This document shows positions 25,614-34,219 of a DNA stretch of 39,163 nt, in pieces. Numbering within the stretch: position 1 is the stretch's first letter; each line of letters opens with the position of its first letter. The notes under the pieces are model-generated. The model did not search any database and was not told the origin of the DNA. It saw nothing but the letters and a program-made list of their open reading frames with translations. The stretch is from the NCBI GenBank assembly GCA_016718845.1, contig JADKCK010000063.1:1-39163 (forward strand). Reading direction: 5' to 3'. A program made the position numbers and the translations under genes. This stretch comes from Sphingobacteriales bacterium. GTDB taxonomy: Bacteria > Bacteroidota > Bacteroidia > Chitinophagales > UBA2359.

Positions 25614-26031
25614 AACTGTTACCACTAAGTTACAGCCAAATCATAACCTACACCAAAATTTTTTCTTTTTTTTTCGTTAAATAGTAAATTTATTTTCGTT
25701 TAAATTATAAACTACTGATAATCAGTAGATTATGATTTTGATTGCATTGTGATATATGGGGCGTTTTATTTGAAATGACGTTATTTTTAAATGCCGACAA
25801 AAAAAATGTGTTCCAAAGTGTCACATTTCTACAACCTATATGTATTGCAATTTTACTCTACATGTGCAAGCTACTAATTATTTTGTTAGGCATATAAACC
25901 TAACCAAATTGTATCGAACAAGTAGCTAAATAACAAATGTATCCCCGCCAAGTTAATTGCTTTGGCGGGGATGTTTTTTTAGTTTCGACATAAATTATCG
26001 CCCAAATTACACAAAATAGCCGTGTTTTTTG
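25614..26031. other. intergenic region between divergent PKD/T9SS and GH31 genes
   Basis: AT-rich, no supported ORF. It contains an isolated plus-strand terminator (listed next) with no gene upstream of it on that strand. Confidence 0.5.
25941..25979 (+). terminator. orphan terminator hairpin
   Basis: ATCCCCGCCA (25941-25950) pairs with TGGCGGGGAT (25963-25972), loop 12 bases, followed by G and a run of seven T. The nearest plus-strand gene upstream (fadJ-type) already has its own terminator over 1 kb away, so this may end an unrecognised small transcript or insulate the GH31 promoter. Confidence 0.65.
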
Positions 26032-26039
26032 TACCTTTG
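26032..26039 (+). promoter_or_regulatory. -7 box of the GH31 gene
   Basis: TACCTTTG, 36 bases upstream of the ATG at 26075; no clear TTTG at -33. Confidence 0.45.
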
Positions 26040-26074
26040 TCTATCCAATTGTTTGTTACTCAAATCAATACCTT

Positions 26075-28197
26075 ATGTTACCACCTGCTTTGTGGCGTTT
26101 TTTGTATATAATTGTACTTTTTACTTTCCTCCCTACTTCATCTGCCCAAATAAAAATAAAAATAAAAAATACCCAAAATTTACAATACACACAAACCCCA
26201 ACAAGTGTACAAATATATTGGCAAGATAAGTTGGTATTTGAATTGCCTAAAACCCAACTTTTAACAGCTATTAGGCAACAAACAAAAATAAAACATAAAA
26301 TGGGGTCGTTTAAATTTAAACAACATACCCAAAAAAAATGTACCCAATCTGTTATCCAAACTGTTAAAAATACAACGCCCAACGAAGTGCAAATAAATGG
26401 CTTTTTTGAGGATAACAAACACTTGCAGTTTCAAATAAATTTTTCGATACCAACAACTCAACTCACCTCAATTGGCACATCACCACCAACGACAGTAGCT
26501 ACAATTGTTTGCAATTTACCTATTTATCATCACCAACCGAACATTTTTTTGGGGGTGGCATACAACTATCTCATTTCGACCTAAAAGGGCATAAAGTACC
26601 TATTTGGACAGAAGAAGACGGCGTTGGACGTGGTGACCGCCCCACATCTGCCCTTACTCGCTTGGTGGGTGCTGCGGGCAATAGCTTTACCACACACGCA
26701 GCTATCCCGTATTTTCAAACCACCCAAAACCGCAGCTTTTGGCTCGATACCAATGGAGCTTATAGCGTATTAGATTTTACCAACCACCAAAAAATAACCC
26801 TCGAGGTGTGGCACCATACCCTAAGTGGCGTGGCGTGGCTGGGCAATAATCCGTTAGATTTGGTAGAGCAATACACCGCTTTTTCGGGGCGATTTGAAAC
26901 CCTACCCACTTGGGCTTATGGCTTTTGGCTGGGCGCACAAGGCGGACGAACAAGAACAGAACAACTGTTGGCTAACTTATCTGCCCAAAACATACACCCA
27001 AGTGTTTTGTGGATACAAGACTGGGAAGGCAAACGAAAAACCAAATTTGGCAGCCAACTGCAATGGAACTGGCAAGCCGATACCCTAGCGTATCCGCAAT
27101 TTAGCCAATTTTGCACCCAACTAAATCAAAAAGGCATTAAGGTGTTGGGCTACATCAACCCGTTTTTAACCACCAACACCGCCCTTTGCGACACCGCACT
27201 TAGCCGCCATTATGTGGTACACAACGCCCAAAACCAACCTTATGCCATTGCCACCACCACCCGCAAAGCCTACTTAATAGACCTAACAAACCCCGCCGCC
27301 TGCACGTGGTACAAAAGCATCATAAAACACAACCTAATTGAGGCGGGTTTAAGCGGATGGATGGCTGATTATGCCGAATGGCTGCCCACCGATGCCAAAT
27401 TGTTTAGCGGCGAAGATGCCACCCTATACCACAACCGTTATGCCACCGACTGGGCAAAACTAAACCGCCAAGCCATTGACGAAGCAGGCGAAACTGGCAA
27501 AATTGTGTTTTTTAATAGAGCAGGATATAGCTATGCCAACAAATACAGCACCCTGTTTTGGCTCGGCGACCAACTAACCGATTGGGGCAAAAACGACGGC
27601 ATACACGCCGCCTTAACAGGCATGTTGTCGGGTGGCATAAGTGGCATAGCCCTTAACCACAGCGACATAGGCGGCTATACCAACCTTAGATTGCCCTTCT
27701 TAAAACGCCAACGCAGTCCCGAACTGCTCTACCGATGGTTAGAAATGAACACATTTATGCCCATATTGCGCACCCACGAAGGACTAATACCCCAACACAA
27801 CGCCCAAATTTACACCAACACTGCCACCATGCAGTTTGCCAAACCCTTGCTCGACATACACACACGCCTACAGCCTTATTTCGAGCAACTAAGCACACAA
27901 GCCAACCAACAGGGCTACCCCATTGTGCGCCCCCTATATTTGCATTACCCCACCGATACCGTAACCTACAACTTACAAAACCAATTTTTATTGGGTAAAG
28001 ATATGCTCATTGCACCCGTTTTAACACCCAATACCCAAAGCATAAAAATTTATTTTCCCGAAGGCGAATGGATACACATCACCACCAAACAAATAGTTAA
28101 AGGCAAATGTTGGCAAACCGTACCCGCGCCGCTTGGGCAACCCGCCGCATACATACAACGCGGTACCAGTTGCGAGCAACTAATTTTTGCTCATTAG
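26075..28197 (+). CDS. exported GH31 glycoside hydrolase, YihQ-like, frameshifted
   Basis: ATG 26075 gives a signal peptide (LYIIVLFTFLPTSSAQ) and the N-terminal beta-domain. The frame breaks near 26440 and the rest is open from before 26509 to 28197. One extra T in the T5 run 26440-26444 joins them (QINFFDTNNSTHLNWHITTN). The second part aligns well by eye to E. coli YihQ: WTEEDGVGRG, QDWEGKRKTKFG, nucleophile Asp in GWMADYAEW (27367), acid/base Asp in WLGDQLTDW (27568) and HSDIGGY. The Arg that YihQ uses to grip the sulfonate (Arg301) is Gln here (27055); the Trp and Tyr of that trio remain. So it is probably an alpha-glucosidase rather than a sulfoquinovosidase. Confidence 0.82.
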
Positions 28198-28200
28198 CTT

Positions 28201-28235
28201 TGGGGCTTACACCAAACCCAAAGGCATAAGCCCCG
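28201..28235 (+). terminator. possible hairpin after the GH31 gene
   Basis: GGGGCTTA pairs with TAAGCCCC around a loop of about 15 bases, 5 bases after the stop; no T run follows. Confidence 0.35.
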
Positions 28236-28550
28236 CTTGACGCGGTAAATGTGACTGGCTTACCCTATACAACATGTTGTTGTTTATGTAGATAAAGATC
28301 AAAATAACAACATTTATGTGTAGATATCCACTATAAGTAGAATGTATTTTTAAATGTATATTAATTAAATACTATGTGTGGCTTGGAGTATGGAGATGAA
28401 GGTGATTTTGCAAATTATGGTTTTAAGGAATATTCTAAATACAGAGCTGTTATAAATGATACAAGCTTTCATTTTTACAGAAAAAGTTTAAAAAATAGGA
28501 GGGGAGTTTTAATTATAAATAAAAAATACATTAAATTATTAAAGAAGACG
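28236..28550. other. AT-rich stretch before a lipoprotein gene
   Basis: From 28374 the lipoprotein frame is open upstream of its likely start (59 codons), but no recognisable domain is present and a lipoprotein signal would be buried. It may be the tail of a lost Rhs cargo gene. Confidence 0.35.
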
Positions 28551-29096
28551 ATGTTCATGAAAACACGAATGCTTATTATATGTTTTTTTGTTTTAGGTTG
28601 TAATCAAAGCACAAATGATTGTTTTAGATATCCACCGGTTATTACCAGTTTAAAAATGGAGAATGGGTACGATGCTATTTTAGAATATTGCTATTTTCAG
28701 TATGCATCTAGTTACAAATGTATTGATTGGAATAACGAGGTTTTACTCGATAGTATAATTCCTTTAATAAATCATGATATACACTTGGATAGTATTCGAT
28801 TACAAGGAGACACAATTGCTTTCTTTATAAAATTTACAATTAATGAGTATATAGAATGCAATAAAGTTAAAAGATACGATAATGCTATCGAAAAACCAAT
28901 AAATGAAATTACACTACTTAAAGTTAATAATAAAGTGGTTTATTTTATAGATTCTGATAAGGATAAGGATTATGATCCCTTTTATGAAGAACAAGAAACG
29001 AAAACAATACGTACAAAACTTACAATAGATGAGGTTTTAAAAGATGTAGATCGTACAAATTGCTGGCTTAAATATAAAATAAATAACATTGATTAA
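28551..29096 (+). CDS. hypothetical lipoprotein, AT-rich cargo gene
   Basis: I place the start at ATG 28551 (alternative 28557) because it yields a short lipoprotein signal, MKTRMLIICFFVLGC, with the lipid-accepting Cys in a good lipobox. The mature part (about 160 residues) is acidic and ends with ESxDKDKDYDPFYEEQE-like acidic residues; no family recognised. Strongly AT-rich compared with the GH31 gene before it. It is followed at once by an Rhs-core scrap, so it may be an immunity-type lipoprotein left behind by an Rhs tail exchange; this is inference from context. Confidence 0.6.
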   Translation: MFMKTRMLIICFFVLGCNQSTNDCFRYPPVITSLKMENGYDAILEYCYFQYASSYKCIDWNNEVLLDSIIPLINHDIHLDSIRLQGDTIAFFIKFTINEYIECNKVKRYDNAIEKPINEITLLKVNNKVVYFIDSDKDKDYDPFYEEQETKTIRTKLTIDEVLKDVDRTNCWLKYKINNID

Positions 29097-29104
29097 AAAA
29101 TAAT

Positions 29105-29236
29105 ATTATATTATTAGCCGACCAATACTGGCTAAACATACTCGCCAACCGCAAGCTACGCGGCAGCAAACAATACGAACTAACCGACCACCTAGGCAAC
29201 ATACGCACCGTGATGCCCGACATTAAAGAGCCAGAA
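29105..29236 (+). pseudogene. Rhs/YD-repeat core fragment
   Basis: The open frame reads LADQYWLNILANRKLRG then SKQYELTDHLGNIRTVMPDI, the conserved Rhs-associated core just before the variable tip. There is no Rhs body upstream, so it is a detached scrap. GC content here rises sharply over the AT-rich flanks. The frame runs on without a stop into the gene at 29273. Confidence 0.85.
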
Positions 29237-29272
29237 ATCGAAAGCAATAAACGAAATTATATTACAAAAAAA

Positions 29273-29755
29273 ATGGAAAAAGTAAAATTAATAAATTTAG
29301 ACGAATTAGATTCGTCTGAATCTAATTTCAAGAATATTATATTTAGCGACAAACTATTTATAGCGCCTTATACAAATTTAGGTATTTCAGAGCATGAACT
29401 GAACCCATCTGATAGATTAATGTTTTTTAACTTTTGCTATGTGTGCGCTAGAAATGTTAGCTTATTAAATGTAAACGAAAATTTAACTTCAAATATATTA
29501 AACTCTATCCCTTCTGTTTATTTAGGAGGAATTAATTTAGATGCTCAGTCATTTATTATTGAGATAGAGATTCGAGCAGAAGAATTTTATTTATTAATTC
29601 CTGAAAATGGAATACTAAGTGAATATATGTGGAGTGTCGATACTATAGCTTATTGTAAAACTAATATATTGGCAAAAAAAGATATAGATTGTTTTTTTAA
29701 AAATACTGTTGATGTATTTTATAAGGAGTATCAAGAGTGTATAAATAGCATTTGA
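29273..29755 (+). CDS. hypothetical AT-rich protein downstream of an Rhs scrap (immunity-like)
   Basis: ATG 29273 gives 160 residues (MEKVKLINLDELDSSESNF). It is soluble, acidic, with no signal peptide and evenly distributed hydrophobic segments, the usual look of immunity proteins of polymorphic toxin loci, though no family is recognised. The same frame is open back through the Rhs scrap to about 29105, so it could also be read as an Rhs tip, with GTG 29210 as another possible start. Composition differs sharply from the Rhs scrap, marking a junction near 29235. Confidence 0.55.
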   Translation: MEKVKLINLDELDSSESNFKNIIFSDKLFIAPYTNLGISEHELNPSDRLMFFNFCYVCARNVSLLNVNENLTSNILNSIPSVYLGGINLDAQSFIIEIEIRAEEFYLLIPENGILSEYMWSVDTIAYCKTNILAKKDIDCFFKNTVDVFYKEYQECINSI

Positions 29756-30168
29756 TAAAAACGCATAAATAAATTTATGTGTTTTTTTTGATACCATAAC
29801 ACATCACATCCACAAATAATTGTATCTTTGTACTAAAATACCCAAGCCCGCGACAGTAAACAATACGTAACCGACCACCTAGGCAACATACCGAATCCCA
29901 AGCGACTCCTGCAACAACTCCCCTCTCCCCCCTAACCCTCAACAATTAAACCTCTACGGCATGTTGCAGGCAGGGTGTAGTAAAAATGCGGGGGGTATAG
30001 GTTTGGGTTCTAAGGGCAAGAGGCAGGCACTACACCCCAACTCGCTTTTTAAACACCTATCAAAGTTTGCAACAAAAATACCCTTTATTTTCAAAACTTT
30101 CAGTAATTTTTGAAAACTAAAACAACTTTTTGCCCACTTTTTTTGTTAACCTTACTAGTGTTACGGAC
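29756..30168. other. intergenic region with a second Rhs-core scrap
   Basis: At 29847-29895 the plus strand reads ARDSKQYVTDHLGNI, the same Rhs core motif as at 29165-29205, without continuation. The rest shows no gene. Confidence 0.7.
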
Positions 30169-30233
30169 AAGAGGACACAGATTTTACGGATTAGACACGG
30201 ATTTTAGAAAATGATTTAATCTTGATTTAAAAC
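30169..30233 (+). repeat. dispersed repeat, copy A (upstream of mqnC)
   Basis: About 64 bases (AAGAGGACACAGATTTTACG ... CTTGATTTAAAA) match 31470-31533 in the same orientation with few differences. The core has the internal half-repeat ACACRGATTTTA occurring twice. Confidence 0.8.
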
Positions 30234-30311
30234 CTAACGCTAAACAAAAAATCATCGAACACCCACATTTAGGCGCAATAATTAATTAAAAATCAATAAA
30301 CAATAAATAAA

Positions 30312-31448
30312 ATGAATACAGCCGATTTGCTCGCACGTGCGCTGCGTTTCGAATTTTTATCCATCGACGAAGGAGCATACCTATTCCGCAATGCCTCGAC
30401 CACCGAGCTGATGTATGTGGGCAACGAGATGCGAAAAATCCATAAAAAAGATACCCCCGGTATTGTTACCTGGATGATTGACCGCAATGTAAACACCACC
30501 AACGTATGCGTGGCTAACTGCAAATTTTGCAACTTTTTTGTGCCACCGGGTCAAAAAGGCAGCAGCAACGCCTACATCACCGACATTGAAACCTACAAAC
30601 AAAAAATAGCCGAAACCCTACGATATGGCGGCGACCAACTGCTGCTACAAGGTGGGCATCACCCCGACTTGGGCGTAGATTATTATGCCAACCTATTTAA
30701 ACAACTCAAAGAGTTGTATCCAAACGTAAAACTACATGCACTTGGCCCGCCCGAAATTGTACACATATCGGGTATTAGCGGCACTACCTACGAGCAAACC
30801 CTGCAAATTTTAAAAGATGCAGGCTTAGACTCGTTGCCGGGTGCAGGTGCCGAAATTTTGGTAGATAGGGTGCGCCGCCTTATTGCACAAGGCAAATGTA
30901 AAGCATCGGAGTGGCTTGATGTGATGCGGGTTGCCCACAAACTACACCTAACCACATCGGGCACCATGATGTTTGGACACGTAGAAACCATCGAAGAACG
31001 AATGGAACACATGGTGGCTTTGCGCCAAGTGCAATCCGAAAAACCCGCCGATGCCAAAGGCTTTTCGGCATTTATTGCCTGGCCCTACCAAGACGAAGGC
31101 ACTACCCTACGCCGCATACGCAATATACGCAACCAAGTAACCGGCGACGAATATGTACGAATGGTAGCCATTAGCCGTATTATGATGCCTAATATTGTAA
31201 ACATACAGGCATCGTGGCTAACCATTGGCAAAGAGGTAGCACAACTAAGCCTACATGCAGGTGCCAACGATTTTGGCTCTATTATGATAGAAGAAAACGT
31301 GGTATCGGCAGCCGGAGCTCCACACCGTTTTACCTCCGAGGGCATACAACAAGCTATCCGCGATGCAGGCTTTGAACCCCGCTTGCGCAACCAACAATAC
31401 GAGTTTAGAGAAATGCCCGAAATGGAAGTGCAAGTGATTGATTACTGA
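30312..31448 (+). CDS. mqnC: cyclic dehypoxanthinyl futalosine synthase (radical SAM)
   Basis: A 378-residue radical SAM enzyme of the futalosine menaquinone pathway, which cyclises dehypoxanthine futalosine. The iron-sulfur cluster ligands are Cys66-x3-Cys70-x2-Cys73 (CVANCKFCNF). Further MqnC features are GGDQLLLQGGHHPDLG, LDSLPGAGAEIL, SGTMMFGHVETIEERM and a C-terminal ASWLTIGKEVAQLSLHAGANDFG. The length is normal. The ATG is supported by the conserved N-terminus. No other mqn gene is nearby. It implies menaquinone as respiratory quinone, made by the futalosine route. Confidence 0.95.
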   Translation: MNTADLLARALRFEFLSIDEGAYLFRNASTTELMYVGNEMRKIHKKDTPGIVTWMIDRNVNTTNVCVANCKFCNFFVPPGQKGSSNAYITDIETYKQKIAETLRYGGDQLLLQGGHHPDLGVDYYANLFKQLKELYPNVKLHALGPPEIVHISGISGTTYEQTLQILKDAGLDSLPGAGAEILVDRVRRLIAQGKCKASEWLDVMRVAHKLHLTTSGTMMFGHVETIEERMEHMVALRQVQSEKPADAKGFSAFIAWPYQDEGTTLRRIRNIRNQVTGDEYVRMVAISRIMMPNIVNIQASWLTIGKEVAQLSLHAGANDFGSIMIEENVVSAAGAPHRFTSEGIQQAIRDAGFEPRLRNQQYEFREMPEMEVQVIDY

Positions 31449-31469
31449 TAAATTACTTATGTTGCGTAT

Positions 31470-31533
31470 AAGAGGACACGGATTTTATAGATTAGACACG
31501 GATTTTAAAAACGATATTTAATCTTGATTTAAA
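31470..31533 (+). repeat. dispersed repeat, copy B (downstream of mqnC)
   Basis: Direct repeat of 30169-30233, beginning 21 bases after the mqnC stop. Confidence 0.8.
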
Positions 31534-31728
31534 ATAAATCTAAACAAATTTCAAATCCATTCAATCTAATAGTGTCGGGTAAAAGAGAATTTTAGGTCCC
31601 CGTTAGTGAAAATTCACCTCAATCTGTGTTCTAAATAAATATCCTAAAGTAGTAATATGGTTATTCATCATGAAAGGCAAACATCAAATGTAAGTAATTT
31701 ATCAACTAATTTAGGGCGTTTTACCACA
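31534..31728. other. intergenic, no feature seen
   Basis: Between the dispersed repeat and the shared terminator. No coding frame or hairpin of note. Confidence 0.5.
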
Positions 31729-31779
31729 AAAAACTTCGCGATAACTGTCCAATTTGAACAGTTATCGCGAAGTTTTTTT
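31729..31779. terminator. strong terminator between convergent mqnC and kup
   Basis: A perfect 18-bp stem AAACTTCGCGATAACTGT (31731-31748) with its complement (31758-31775), loop 9 bases; T run on the plus side and A run on the left, so it can work in both directions. Confidence 0.9.
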
Positions 31780-31816
31780 ATTACGTATTAACCAAACAAA
31801 ATAAAAACACGGGCTA

Positions 31817-34036
31817 TTATTTGCGTCGTTTGTTGCCTATGTTTAATCTTTTAAATTTACTGGTTTTACCGTTGCTATTTTCTGTTTTTACTTGGTTGTG
31901 TCCGTTTTCGTGTACTGTAGCCGCAGCTCGGTCGCGGTCAACATAGCCTATTTCGGTGTATGGTTCAATGGGGGTGTTGTCGTGTTCTTTTTCTACGGCA
32001 ATTTTCACATCTTCCGAAATATCAATAGGCACCGTTTCTATTTCTACGTTACTTACATCTAAGCCAAAATCATCTATAGGCGATAAACTATACGATTTGA
32101 TGGTGCGATACGAGTTGATGATAAATTGCTCTGACGGGCTTACTTGGTTATCAACCGACACGCGCGAGTTTAGGATAATAAACTTGAAGTCGGCGGGGAT
32201 TTGGTATTTTTTCAACGAATCGTAGCCACTTACCTCATCTACCTCGCCATTGGCAACCAATTCGTTCACAATTTTCGAGAACATATAGTTTACCTTATGC
32301 TCTACTTTAAAGCCAAATCGTAGGCGAATAAAAAAGCATTTTTTGGGGATAATGGTATCTACCGAATATTTTGTGCCATAGGGTTTGTCGCCAATTTCTA
32401 CGTGTACAAACCAATAAATATCGGCTCGTTTAGGGCGTTTGTAAAAAATAGAGTAGATAATGTTGCGGTCTATTTTGCCCTTGCGGTCGGCCATTGCCAA
32501 ATACACCAAATTAGTAGATTCTTTGGGTATGTCGTTGTCTTGTTGTAAATCCTCGAACATGGGTATATAATCGCGTATATTTACAAAAGCATTGTGCATA
32601 TATCGGTCTTTTAAACGACGAGCGCGATAAAAAATATACATTAAACCAAACATGATAGAGGCTATCATTAAAGCAAACCAGCCACCATGTGTAAATTTGA
32701 TAAGGTTAGATAAAAAGAACGAGCCTTCGATAAGGGCATAAACTCCTGCAAAACCCAATACCAAATAGCCAGGTGTGCGTTTAGTGTACAAATAATAACT
32801 AATAAGCGAGGTGGTCATCAACATATCAATAGTAATTGCCAAACCATAAGCAGCCTCCATTCTTGACGATTCGCGGAAGATAAGTACCACTATAATACAA
32901 CCAGCCAATAGCAGCCAATTAATAGCGGGCAAGTAAATTTGTCCGCGTATTTGGCTGGTGTATTGTACTTTTAGGTTTGCCCACAATTTCAGTTTCATGG
33001 CTTCGTTTACCAGTGTAAAAGTACCTGTAATTAAAGCTTGGCTGGCAATAATGGTGGCTAAAGTGGCTATGCCAATGCCAAAAGGTAAAAACCACTGGGG
33101 CATAATAGCAAAAAATGGAATGGTTTTGCCCAATTCGGTGGCTCCGCTGGCTTTAAATTCGTAGAGTAACCATGCCGATTGCCCTAGGTAATTAAGTAGC
33201 AGCATTACTTTTACAAATCCCCAGCTAACACGTATGTTATCGCGTCCGCAGTGGCCTAAATCCGAATACATGGCTTCGGCACCCGTAGTACACAAAAATA
33301 CAGCGCCCAATATCCAAAAGCCTGTTGGATAATTGGTTAGTAAATTAATAGCCCAATAAGGGTTAAGTGCTTGTAAAATTTCGGGATGTTGGATAAATTG
33401 ACTAAAGCCTACCACGCCCATCATTATAAACCATATAAACATAATGGGTCCAAATGCCCTGCCTACTACGGTGGTACCAAATTGCTGGATAGAAAACAAG
33501 CCAATTAAAATACCAATTACAATAGGCACCGTATCTAGGTGCGGCAGATAAATACGCAAACCCTCAACTGCCGACGAGATAGAAATAGGTGGAGTGATAA
33601 AACCATCGGCAATAACAGCAGCGCAGCCAATCATAGCCGGAAAAATAATCCATTTTGCTTTGTATTTACGCACCAACGCGTATAAAGCAAAAATACCGCC
33701 CTCGCCATTGTTATCGGCACTTAGTGCCAAAATAACATATTTTACGGTAGTAATAAGTGTCATTGTCCAAAAAACGCACGACATACCGCCAAATATCAAC
33801 TCCTGAAAACGATCGTCTATGGCATGTTCGCCAACAATGGCTTTCATTACATACAACGGCGAGGTACCAATATCGCCATAAATAATGCCTAAGGCAATAA
33901 TTAAGCCTGCGGCACTTAATGCGTGGCTGTGTTCGTGGTCGTTTTGCTGCTCGGGGTTTTGGGCAGCCATGGGGTTAATAGTAGGGCTAGATACGTGGTG
34001 ATTACCTGTTATCTGGTTGTGTTGTTCCGGATCCAT
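31817..34036 (-). CDS. kup: KUP/HAK/KT family potassium transporter
   Basis: A 739-residue inner-membrane K+ uptake protein. The family signature GDIGTSPLY is at residues 54-62, after a polar His/Gln-rich N-terminus; about 12 membrane helices follow up to about residue 480, with GGEGGIFALYAL, ADGFITPPISISSAVEG and TTGAEAMYSDLGHCG as further Kup motifs. The cytosolic C-terminal part (about 250 residues) is longer than in E. coli Kup and ends in a basic stretch (KFKRLNIGNKRRK). The start is ATG 34036, although Met23 is possible. A -7 box TACCTTTG lies on the minus strand at 34158-34165, which would give a leader of about 115 bases. Confidence 0.95.
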   Translation of the reverse strand: MDPEQHNQITGNHHVSSPTINPMAAQNPEQQNDHEHSHALSAAGLIIALGIIYGDIGTSPLYVMKAIVGEHAIDDRFQELIFGGMSCVFWTMTLITTVKYVILALSADNNGEGGIFALYALVRKYKAKWIIFPAMIGCAAVIADGFITPPISISSAVEGLRIYLPHLDTVPIVIGILIGLFSIQQFGTTVVGRAFGPIMFIWFIMMGVVGFSQFIQHPEILQALNPYWAINLLTNYPTGFWILGAVFLCTTGAEAMYSDLGHCGRDNIRVSWGFVKVMLLLNYLGQSAWLLYEFKASGATELGKTIPFFAIMPQWFLPFGIGIATLATIIASQALITGTFTLVNEAMKLKLWANLKVQYTSQIRGQIYLPAINWLLLAGCIIVVLIFRESSRMEAAYGLAITIDMLMTTSLISYYLYTKRTPGYLVLGFAGVYALIEGSFFLSNLIKFTHGGWFALMIASIMFGLMYIFYRARRLKDRYMHNAFVNIRDYIPMFEDLQQDNDIPKESTNLVYLAMADRKGKIDRNIIYSIFYKRPKRADIYWFVHVEIGDKPYGTKYSVDTIIPKKCFFIRLRFGFKVEHKVNYMFSKIVNELVANGEVDEVSGYDSLKKYQIPADFKFIILNSRVSVDNQVSPSEQFIINSYRTIKSYSLSPIDDFGLDVSNVEIETVPIDISEDVKIAVEKEHDNTPIEPYTEIGYVDRDRAAATVHENGHNQVKTENSNGKTSKFKRLNIGNKRRK

Positions 34037-34219
34037 TGGATTTGGAGATTTTAAATAAAAAACTTTCTTTGTATAAATATTGCAAAGAAAAAAATGGTTA
34101 ATATTTTTATAGTTTTTGTATGGATATCAATACCCTCAATTGTTATAAAAACGGCTGCAAAGGTACGCCCAAATTTTGTTTGATGATTAAATTGTTCTTT
34201 AATTTTCGTAAAAAAGCAA

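Noticed and set aside
26075..28197. Calling the GH31 protein a sulfoquinovosidase
   Set aside because: The Arg needed for sulfonate binding is replaced by Gln, so only a YihQ-like GH31 call is supported.
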